Below, piece by piece: positions 16,268 to 22,993 of a stretch of 22,993 nt of DNA. This DNA is from DASPFV01 sp035620975 (GTDB lineage Bacteria; Acidobacteriota; Vicinamibacteria; Vicinamibacterales; 2-12-FULL-66-21). Position numbers and translations under genes: made by a program. Positions within the stretch are counted from its first letter, which is position 1. Every line of letters starts with the position of its first letter. The notes below the pieces were generated by a model that did not search any database, was not told where the DNA came from, and was given only the letters and a program-made list of their open reading frames with translations. The stretch spans positions 1-22,993 of the forward strand of contig DASPFV010000332.1 of the NCBI GenBank assembly GCA_035620975.1, read 5' to 3'.

Positions 16268-19057
16268 GCGCATGAACCTGCGCCACTGCTCGACCAGCGC
16301 CTGCTGCGTGCCATTCGCCGTCGCATATGCGCCGGCGTAGCGGTTGAACAGCGCGCGGTCGGCCTCGGGAGACTTGATTGACCGTCCTGCCGCTCTCGTC
16401 TCGTACAAAGCCCGAAGGGCCAGGAAGTGCCGGTCCGCGTCGGAGGGGTGGCGGGCGAGATAGCCTTCGAGGGTCTGCAGGCCCTCTTCATGGCGGCCCG
16501 CCATCACTTGTGCCGTCCCGAGCCGCATCAGAACGTCGTCATTGGACGGCCAGAGCGTCGAGGCTTCGGTCAGGATGTCTATCGCCGACTCGAGATCGCG
16601 CAGCCGCAGCATCGCGTCTCCGAGCAGGGTGTAGATGAACGGTGCGTCGCTCTCCGTCACGAGCGATGTCTTCCACGCGCCCACGGCTTCGCGATCGCGA
16701 CCACCGGCCGCATAGCACGATCCGAGGTAGAAGACGGCAGGAAAGAACTCCGAGTCCAGGCGCAGGGCCTCGCGGAATCGTCCGGCGGCACCCTCCAGGT
16801 CGCCGCGTGCGTAGAGCGCGAGCCCGTGCAGGAATGCGGGAGCGACCTGATCCGATCCCGCGCCCTTCAAGGCGTCGGTCAGCGCGTCGAACCGTCCCGC
16901 GCGCGCGTGTCCGAAAGCCGGAAGCGTCGCGGGGTCGGCGCCCGGCGCCGCACTCATGCGATCGAGGAAGAACCCCAGGACCGGAGGGGCGAGCACGGCC
17001 TGCCTGTCGAAGTCGTCGATGCGCGACGTGAAGGGGATCGCCGGCCGCGCCGGGCCCGCCATGCGGCTGACCCCGGGGGCCGTGATCGACGGGGCCGCGC
17101 GCGTGATCCGGAACGGGCGGACCACCTGTCCGGCCTTCCGCCCGCGAATCTCGATCACGGCCCTGGCGACGTAGTCGCCAGGCGGCAGGAGGCCGATCGT
17201 GACGGACCCCTCCACGATCCGCCGGTTGCGAGCCGCGGCCGAGGCCGACGGGCTCCGCCCGACTCCGCTGTCGAGGGCGCGTGCGGTCTCGCCGTCTGCG
17301 ACTTCGAAAGTGACCGAGGCGTCCCGGAGAATCTCCGGCGCGTCCGAGTACAGCTCCAGGTACCCGTGCAGCGTGTCCGTCGAGAACTCGCCCGCCACGG
17401 CGGGCAGGACGCCCACATCTGTCGTTCCGGTGTTCTCGGCGATCAGCAGGTCGGTCGCGCGAATCTGCCCGGCCGGTACGAGCTGCGCGCGGAACGTATG
17501 CTCCACGCTGCCGCGCTTTCCGCGTTCGTCGATCACGGCGAGCTTCGCGGTATGGATCCCTGGCGCATCGGCCAGCATCGCGCCGACGTAGAGCTGGCTC
17601 CGCGTGGTCGGGCGAACGGGCGCCTGCACCGCCGGATCGATCCGGCTGCCGATCAGCCGTCCTTGCGCGTCCACGAGCATGTACGCGACCGAGAGCGGAC
17701 CCGTCGGGTGCTGCGATCGGTCGATCTCCGCCGCGAGCACCACGCGCAGCTTGCCGCTCTCCGGGTCGCCCAGCGTGTAGGCCGAGAGCTCGAGCCCGAT
17801 CTCCCCGGCCAGGAGCGGCGTCTTCAGCGTGGCCGCCAGCACGGCCTCGTCCGTCATGGCCGCGCCGGTCTCGATGACGAACTCGCCGCGGGCGCGGATA
17901 TCGACGTTCGTCCGTCCGGGCACCTGGATGTGGATCCTGTGGGGCTTGCCATCGCGATCCGCGGCTTCGGGCTCGAAGCCGAGGAGGTAGTATCCGGACA
18001 GCTCGCTGGAGAGCCGGGCGAACGCAGGATCGGCGTTCCCGGCCACGCGCATGACGGTGCCGCGGGCCAGCTCCGCCAGCCTGCTGAGACCTTCCCGGGC
18101 CAGGTAGACGTCCTCGGCGCGCGTCGGCGAGGGTCGGCCGCTCGAGGCCTCGAACGTGGGCTGATCGAGCTGCAGCACATACAGCACGACCTGGCCCCGG
18201 GCCGCCGCGGGCCCGAGCCACGCCAGCTCTCCGTCATCGCGATCGATGACGAGCCCCTCGGAGATGAGCACGATCGTCTTCGGCGCGGGCGTGGCCGCGA
18301 GCCGCTCCACCAGATGGCGGAGCGACACGAGGGAGTTCCGGGCGCGTTCGCGCGCGACCTGGGCGAGCTGCTGCGCATCGGCGGTCAGCTGCCGGTTGCA
18401 CATCTCGATCTCGGCGGGCTCCCTGACGCCTGCGCACTCGCGAGCGAGGAGCTGCTCCAGCGCGCGTGGATCCCCGCCGTCGATCTGAACGGCCTCGGAC
18501 AAGCCGATCCGATATGAGGTCATGATCGGCGTCGCCGTCCCGACCAGCTTCGGGAGCATGGAGCGCACGACGGCGTGATTCGAGGTGAAGTCGATCTGTG
18601 TTCCCGCGGCGGGGATCGCGACGAGTCCCACGCGATCCGACGGGTGCAGCCGCTCGAGGAACCGGCTCGCCGCGTCGAGCGCCAGCTTGCCGCGGCCGGC
18701 GCCGATGTTCCCCTGATCGACGACGAGCATGAGCAGCCGCCCGCCGGCCGACGCGGTGTTCGTGCTGTAGTGCACCGGCTGCGGCCTCGAAGGGGCCGAC
18801 TCGCGCGCGGCGGCGACATATTCGGCCGACACGATTGTCCTCGGCCGGCCGTCGACGGTCAGCACGAAGTCTCCGGCGGTGAGATCGGCGATCGGCCTGC
18901 CGTTCCGGTCGATGACGTTCACGTCGACGGGGACGAGATCGACCGCCGACCGGAAGGTCGCGGCGGGCGGCCGCGGCGCCTGATCCTGCGCGCGGCCGTC
19001 CTCGACCGCCAGGGCGCCGGCAACCGCCAGAACGCCGAGCACGGCCATCTGCCTCAT
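16262..19057 (-). CDS. Secreted VWA-like protein with C-terminal TPR repeats (VWFA-related acidobacterial type)
   Basis: 931 residues. Sec signal peptide at about 1-23 (cleavage near GRA/Q). Residues about 40-75 (VDLVPVDVNVIDRNGRPIADLTAGDFVLTVDG in outline) match the start of the VWFA-related acidobacterial domain; the VWA-like fold follows to about 350. The metal-site motif is degenerate: LVVDQGNIG at 111-119 in place of DxSxS. The middle is beta-rich (several Ig-like stretches), and residues about 735-931 are TPR-like helical pairs (for example HGLALYARGDLEGAAGRFREALRLD), implying protein-protein contacts. The ATG at 19057 begins the signal peptide; a TACACT hexamer lies 8 nt upstream and there is no Shine-Dalgarno. 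Third gene of the exported operon, 58 bp after the VWA gene. Biological role unknown. Confidence 0.85.
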   Translation of the reverse strand: MRQMAVLGVLAVAGALAVEDGRAQDQAPRPPAATFRSAVDLVPVDVNVIDRNGRPIADLTAGDFVLTVDGRPRTIVSAEYVAAARESAPSRPQPVHYSTNTASAGGRLLMLVVDQGNIGAGRGKLALDAASRFLERLHPSDRVGLVAIPAAGTQIDFTSNHAVVRSMLPKLVGTATPIMTSYRIGLSEAVQIDGGDPRALEQLLARECAGVREPAEIEMCNRQLTADAQQLAQVARERARNSLVSLRHLVERLAATPAPKTIVLISEGLVIDRDDGELAWLGPAAARGQVVLYVLQLDQPTFEASSGRPSPTRAEDVYLAREGLSRLAELARGTVMRVAGNADPAFARLSSELSGYYLLGFEPEAADRDGKPHRIHIQVPGRTNVDIRARGEFVIETGAAMTDEAVLAATLKTPLLAGEIGLELSAYTLGDPESGKLRVVLAAEIDRSQHPTGPLSVAYMLVDAQGRLIGSRIDPAVQAPVRPTTRSQLYVGAMLADAPGIHTAKLAVIDERGKRGSVEHTFRAQLVPAGQIRATDLLIAENTGTTDVGVLPAVAGEFSTDTLHGYLELYSDAPEILRDASVTFEVADGETARALDSGVGRSPSASAAARNRRIVEGSVTIGLLPPGDYVARAVIEIRGRKAGQVVRPFRITRAAPSITAPGVSRMAGPARPAIPFTSRIDDFDRQAVLAPPVLGFFLDRMSAAPGADPATLPAFGHARAGRFDALTDALKGAGSDQVAPAFLHGLALYARGDLEGAAGRFREALRLDSEFFPAVFYLGSCYAAGGRDREAVGAWKTSLVTESDAPFIYTLLGDAMLRLRDLESAIDILTEASTLWPSNDDVLMRLGTAQVMAGRHEEGLQTLEGYLARHPSDADRHFLALRALYETRAAGRSIKSPEADRALFNRYAGAYATANGTQQALVEQWRRFMRN

Positions 19058-19065
19058 GAGGCCCC

Positions 19066-19071
19066 AGTGTA
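19066..19071 (-). promoter_or_regulatory. Candidate -10 element (TACACT) before the VWA/TPR gene
   Basis: TACACT on the minus strand, 8 nt before the ATG at 19057, inside the 58-bp gap of the operon. It could give an extra, almost leaderless transcript for the last gene. Confidence 0.3.
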
Positions 19072-19115
19072 TGCCACGTGGCCGCCGGCCATGACCGGGA
19101 CCGCGCCGGCCGCGG

Positions 19116-20270
19116 TCAGTTGCGGGTGAGGCGATACCCTTCCCGGGCGCGGACCTTGTAACGCCCTCCGGCGACCTCGAGACGAATGGCGTGCCACCGG
19201 CCATCCCGCTGGCTCGTGGGTGCCGGGTAGGACAGGAAGTACTGATTTCGAAGGTCCTCGAGGATGCGGCTGAAGATGCCGTCGAGCTCGGCGGTATTTT
19301 CCGTGAAGAATGCCTGGCCGCCGCTGACGCGGGCGACCTGCTGCATCAGCCTCTGGAGGTCCCGAGACCGGACCGCTCGCCCCTGGCCAATCGCGTAAAT
19401 CGTGGCATCGCTCCCCTCGGTCCGCGCGATTGCTGTCTTCAGCGGCACGTGGCTCGACTGGTCATCCCCATCTGAGAACAGCACCAGGGATCGCCGCCCC
19501 GTCTGCCGGCCGAGCACGTCGATGGCTCTGATGATCGCGTCGTAGAGCGCCGTCCCTCCCCAGGACTCCATCAGGTTGATCGCGCGCTCGCGTGCCGCCT
19601 GGTTCGTCGCCTGCCTGACCAGCGTGAAGATGTTGTCGTTGAACGCGAGCAGCGTCACGCGGTCGCGGGCCTCGAGGCCGGCGAGGAATCGCTTCGCTGC
19701 GTCCTTCACCTGCGGCAGGAATTCGCGCATGCTCGAGCTGACGTCGAGCGCCACGACCATCTCGAGAGGGATGTTCTCGGCGGCAAAGCTCGTGATCGGC
19801 TGCGGCCGATCGTCTTCGAATACTCTGAAATCCGTTTGCCTCAGCCCGCGGACGAAACTGCCGTTCTCGTCGGTCACGACCGCCGTCACGCGAACGACGT
19901 CCACGTCCACTTCCTCGACGTACGGAACGCCCTTCGTCCTGACGGTCTGAACCAGGTTCTGTCCGTTGCGCAGCACGGCTACCGCACGGAACTGGTGATC
20001 CACCAGCCGCTCGCCGGCATCCCAGTCGCACTCGAAGGGGGGTGTCTGAAGCGTGCACACCTGCCGGCCATCGGCGAACACCCTCAGTTCGGTCACGTCG
20101 GAGGCAGCCGCGGCCGGTTCGATCGCGAGCCTCAGGCGAATCGGGCCGCTCAGGTACTCGTCTTCGGCGGGTGCGAGGAACCTCAGGGCCGATCCGGGCT
20201 GCCGGCTGCCGAGCGCCTCAGCGGCGAGCAACACCGACAGCGACGCGAGGATAGCGCCGGCACGAATCAC
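19116..20270 (-). CDS. Secreted Ig-like plus VWA domain protein (VWFA-related acidobacterial type)
   Basis: 384 residues. Sec signal peptide at about 1-21. Residues about 29-115 look like a bacterial Ig-like domain (RFLAPAEDEYLSGPIRLRL, FADGRQV, a Cys pair at 72 and 81). Residues 122-165 carry the conserved lead-in VVRVTAVVTDENGSFVRGL...FRVFEDDRPQPI of the VWFA-related acidobacterial family, and 170-350 the VWA domain with an intact metal site: DVSSS (176-180), the Thr in WGGTALYDAI, and the Asp in LFSDGDD. It probably binds a protein ligand through a divalent metal in the periplasm or outside. The GTG at 20270 was chosen because the signal peptide starts there, with GAGGG 4 nt upstream; it is 7 bp after the stop of the 876-residue gene, so the two are likely translationally coupled. 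Confidence 0.88.
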   Translation of the reverse strand: MIRAGAILASLSVLLAAEALGSRQPGSALRFLAPAEDEYLSGPIRLRLAIEPAAAASDVTELRVFADGRQVCTLQTPPFECDWDAGERLVDHQFRAVAVLRNGQNLVQTVRTKGVPYVEEVDVDVVRVTAVVTDENGSFVRGLRQTDFRVFEDDRPQPITSFAAENIPLEMVVALDVSSSMREFLPQVKDAAKRFLAGLEARDRVTLLAFNDNIFTLVRQATNQAARERAINLMESWGGTALYDAIIRAIDVLGRQTGRRSLVLFSDGDDQSSHVPLKTAIARTEGSDATIYAIGQGRAVRSRDLQRLMQQVARVSGGQAFFTENTAELDGIFSRILEDLRNQYFLSYPAPTSQRDGRWHAIRLEVAGGRYKVRAREGYRLTRN

Positions 20271-20277
20271 GGCGCCC

Positions 20278-22908
20278 TCAGGGCCGGTGCGGGTCGGCCG
20301 CGACGGGGACGAGGGGTCCGCCCGCCGCGATCGCGCCGATATAGTCCACGATGCGGCCCCGGCCCAGCGTCCGGCTCGCGGCGCTGACTGCCAGACCGTC
20401 GCCGAAATACGCCGGCCTGGCCCTGTCCGCCACATCCTGCATCGCGAAGGCGACGACCGATGTCGCCAGCGACGATGGGAGCCCGTGCTCCGCGAGCACC
20501 TCGGCGACCTGGAGCGCAACGTCGACGGCGCGAGTGGCGAGAAGACCGGCGGCCGGGCGCCCGGCCAGCGGTTCCCACTCTCCAGGTCCGGGCATCCGGA
20601 GACACAGGCAGCCGCTCAAGGGCAGCTGGGCCGCGCCCCAGGCATCGAGGTCGATCGCTGCGGACTGCCGCGGCGATCCGAGCCACATGATCTCGGCGAG
20701 AGAGAACTGCTCCGCGAGACGTTCGCGATCATGTTCGAGTGTCCAGGCCAGGGCCTCCCGGCGCCACCCGCTCAACCCGGCGTCCCGTGCGACGCGATCG
20801 ATCTCCACACGGTCGGCGACCAGTGCCTCGATGCGTGCCCGACCGCGCCCGAGGGCAGCGGCAATCTCGTCGCGCGTCGCATCGGTCATCCCCGAGGGGG
20901 TCATCAGGGCCGCGGTCAGAAACAGGGTCTGCCGCTCGTTCTGGGAGAGCTTCGGCTCGGACGGCATCGCCGTCGCGTCGAGCCGACGGAGCGCCACGCG
21001 TGCGAGGGCGGTCTCGAGCCCCAGCAGCGACCCGACGACGCGCCACCCGTCGACCGAGCCGAACTCCTCGCGTGGCAGCCGCCACGCCAGGGACGTCCGG
21101 ACAGCGCCGCGCGTCACGCCGAAGTCATGCCGCAGTGCCACGCTGGCGTCGGCCGTCTGGCCGGCACCGGCGTCGCCGAGATGGGCCGCATAGAGAATCG
21201 AGGCGAGCGATTCGGCGATCGCCCTGGCGGACTCAGCCGTCGACCGCGCCTCGCGCGAATCCGGCGCAGCCGCGAGGGCGCCGTCGACGGTCCCGTTCCG
21301 CTGAAGCTGGCGGATGCGCTGGAGACGGCGCAACTCGCCACGCGCGAAGTCGACACGGTAAGTGCGGCCTTCCCACTCGACGGTCGCGTCGGACGGCAAC
21401 CCGCGACCGACGCCGGCCATTGCCGCCAACAGGGCATTTTCGACGGGGGCTTCGTCTTCCTCGTCCACTCGCGGTAATCCCGGCAGGAGCTGACGCCTGA
21501 GCCACTGGCCGATGCGCGCCTCGTACGCCGGAGCCGCGGGATCCAGGGCGACCAGCGACCCGATTGCCGTGGCGGCATCGGCCGGCGCGAGGGCGCCGCT
21601 CCAGACCGAGCGTTCGACGATGCCCAGCGAAGCCTGAAAGGCCAGCGTCGCCGTGCGCTGCGATGTGTCGTGTCGGATGTCGTCGAGCGACTGTGCACGT
21701 GCGGCCGCCGCGATCGTCAGTGGAACCGATCGCACACCGCATCGTTCGAGCGTCGCCGTCAGGGCAGGGAAGAGCCTCACGGCGCGCAGCGCCGCCGCGA
21801 GCGCCGCGCGGCCGGCCCGTGCGTCGGGAAAGACGCGCTGGGCGAAGAGAAACGTCTCGAGGCGCTGGCGGCTCAGGGCCAGCGGGGCGCGGTGAAGGCG
21901 GCCGAGCAGCCAGGCTGCGTCGACGGCCGTGCGGCCTTCTGCGGGCGCTTCATCCTGCGCGGCGCCCGCCTCGAACCGTCGCTGAACAGTGTCGTCGCTC
22001 TGGAACACCAGTTCCCAGAGTTCGCGGTCCGCGGGTCCCGCCAGATCTCCGTCCTCGCTGACCTCCACCAGCGAAAGCGTCAGGGACGGATCCAGGAGGG
22101 GACGGGAGAACGGCCGCTCTTCGACGCGCCAGTCCGCCGAGACCGCCTCGAAGAGGTCGGCGAGCGCGCGCAGCCGATCGGGGCGGGCGGCCGGATCCCG
22201 CGACAGACCGAGGGCGAAGCGCTGTCGGGACTGATCGAGGTGGGCGATCGTGTCGAAGAGGAAAGCCAGCCGCCCGCTCGAGCTGCCGAACAGCCGTCTG
22301 ACGAACGAACCGGGCCTGGCGACGCTGCTGCCGACGAGCGTCTCCCAGAGGGGTTCGGCCTCCGGGCCGCCGGGTACGACGACCCGGCCAGCCTGGACGC
22401 GGATGCTGCGCCCGAACGCGGCAAAGGCACCGGGCCGGCGCAGCAGGTGGTGCAGCGTCTCCCGATCCGGTCCGAGCCACGCCAGGGTCTCGTCGTCGAG
22501 CGCCGCGAGCCCGTGATAGAGCAGCGCCAGGCGGCGCTCGCTGAGGATCGCCGCCACGATTTCGGTGTCGGCGGCCTGGCGCTGCAGGATCGTTTCGCGC
22601 CAGATCGACGGGTCGAGTGGCAGCGGGATCGTCGCAGACGGGGGACTCGGAGCGCTGCGGATGAGCTGATCGAGCAGGTGCCGCCGGTCCTGATCGGCCC
22701 GGTCATACCCGTCGGGGGCGTCGAAGACGAGGCGGACGACATCGAGCAGGAGGCGGGCGCGGTCGGTGTGACCGAGGTCCAGGGCGCTGGCGAGGACGTC
22801 CGGGGGGACGGGGAGCGGCGCAGACGTCCGGACAGCCGGCTGTCTTGCGCCCACGGCGCCGTACGACAGCAGGAGCACGACTATGGCAATGGCCTTCGCC
22901 CGAGGCAT
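20278..22908 (-). CDS. Large exported protein of unknown function (876 residues)
   Basis: I do not recognise this family. A clear Sec signal peptide (basic MPRAK, hydrophobic 6-19, likely cleavage after VGA or GAR near 21-23) sends it out of the cytoplasm. The rest is rich in Ala, Leu, Arg and Asp and looks mostly helical, without membrane segments; one beta-hairpin-like stretch, VEWEGRTYRVDF, occurs near 509-520. Cys is rare, with a CLC pair near 765. No catalytic motif was found. Composition is even along its length and frame use is consistent with a real gene: six-hundred-plus codons of high GC third positions and coupling to the VWA gene 7 bp downstream. No strong Shine-Dalgarno; TAGAAT at 22948-22953 is a candidate -10. 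Likely works with the two VWA proteins, possibly as a partner or scaffold, but that is only context. Confidence 0.82.
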   Translation of the reverse strand: MPRAKAIAIVVLLLSYGAVGARQPAVRTSAPLPVPPDVLASALDLGHTDRARLLLDVVRLVFDAPDGYDRADQDRRHLLDQLIRSAPSPPSATIPLPLDPSIWRETILQRQAADTEIVAAILSERRLALLYHGLAALDDETLAWLGPDRETLHHLLRRPGAFAAFGRSIRVQAGRVVVPGGPEAEPLWETLVGSSVARPGSFVRRLFGSSSGRLAFLFDTIAHLDQSRQRFALGLSRDPAARPDRLRALADLFEAVSADWRVEERPFSRPLLDPSLTLSLVEVSEDGDLAGPADRELWELVFQSDDTVQRRFEAGAAQDEAPAEGRTAVDAAWLLGRLHRAPLALSRQRLETFLFAQRVFPDARAGRAALAAALRAVRLFPALTATLERCGVRSVPLTIAAAARAQSLDDIRHDTSQRTATLAFQASLGIVERSVWSGALAPADAATAIGSLVALDPAAPAYEARIGQWLRRQLLPGLPRVDEEDEAPVENALLAAMAGVGRGLPSDATVEWEGRTYRVDFARGELRRLQRIRQLQRNGTVDGALAAAPDSREARSTAESARAIAESLASILYAAHLGDAGAGQTADASVALRHDFGVTRGAVRTSLAWRLPREEFGSVDGWRVVGSLLGLETALARVALRRLDATAMPSEPKLSQNERQTLFLTAALMTPSGMTDATRDEIAAALGRGRARIEALVADRVEIDRVARDAGLSGWRREALAWTLEHDRERLAEQFSLAEIMWLGSPRQSAAIDLDAWGAAQLPLSGCLCLRMPGPGEWEPLAGRPAAGLLATRAVDVALQVAEVLAEHGLPSSLATSVVAFAMQDVADRARPAYFGDGLAVSAASRTLGRGRIVDYIGAIAAGGPLVPVAADPHRP

Positions 22909-22947
22909 GTGAGGGAAAATCCCGGGTCCGTCGAACCAGGAGGTCCT

Positions 22948-22953
22948 ATTCTA
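22948..22953 (-). promoter_or_regulatory. Candidate -10 element (TAGAAT) of the exported VWA operon
   Basis: TAGAAT on the minus strand, 5 of 6 matches to the -10 consensus, about 39 nt before the ATG at 22908. The expected -35 position shows no good match. Confidence 0.45.
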
Positions 22954-22993
22954 CATGCGCGAACGCGGGGGCGGAGGACGGGGGTCAGGTCTT

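Noticed and set aside
16427..18517. 696-codon plus-strand frame
   Set aside because: Antisense of the VWA/TPR gene, which has a signal peptide, domain motifs and TPR repeats; the plus frame shows none.

Overview
This is a gene-dense, visibly GC-rich bacterial window (about two thirds G+C by eye) with no rRNA, tRNA, CRISPR array or transposase gene. The best guess for its source is an Acidobacteriota chromosome, possibly of the Vicinamibacteria type. That rests on two secreted proteins built like the 'VWFA-related Acidobacterial domain' family, a Tat-exported Gfo/Idh/MocA oxidoreductase beside a DUF1080 protein, and general gene content. It is inference; no marker gene is present.

Layout. (1) 31-3231, minus: a three-gene operon of secreted DUF1080 protein, EF-P-family translation factor and Tat-exported Gfo/Idh/MocA oxidoreductase, suggesting extracytoplasmic 3-keto-sugar chemistry. 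(2) 3288-5307: a class III CoA-transferase (minus) and a crotonase-fold protein (plus), head to head with 25 bp between start codons. (3) 5308-5631: a repeat-rich spacer with nested inverted repeats, followed by a glycine-oxidase-like (ThiO) gene to 6741. (4) 6842-13500, minus: TetR regulator, lipoprotein periplasmic adaptor and one 1556-residue polypeptide joining a complete RND pump to a complete TolC-like outer-membrane channel. A whole tripartite efflux system and its regulator thus occupy three genes, with a TetR-type operator candidate just upstream. (5) 13694-14558, plus: pterin-4a-carbinolamine dehydratase and a MerR-like regulator. (6) 14509-15934, minus: a PLP-dependent D-threonine-aldolase/D-serine-dehydratase-like enzyme followed 13 bp later (4 bp if an upstream ATG is used) by a single BMC-H microcompartment shell protein. 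(7) 15935-16261: a second repeat-bearing spacer. (8) 16262-22908, minus: an apparent operon of three exported proteins: an 876-residue protein of unknown function, an Ig-like plus VWA protein, and a VWA-like plus TPR protein.

The most unusual points are the RND-TolC fusion, the enzyme plus lone shell-protein pair, the exported VWA operon with its unrecognised first gene, and a family of short CACGGAC-type repeats. The repeats form a MITE-like structure at 5339-5617 and sit directly upstream of two genes (ThiO and the PLP enzyme) that both lack a Shine-Dalgarno and show a -10-like hexamer exactly 6 nt before a GTG start. Start sites, motif positions and repeats were read by eye; no searches or structure predictions were run.
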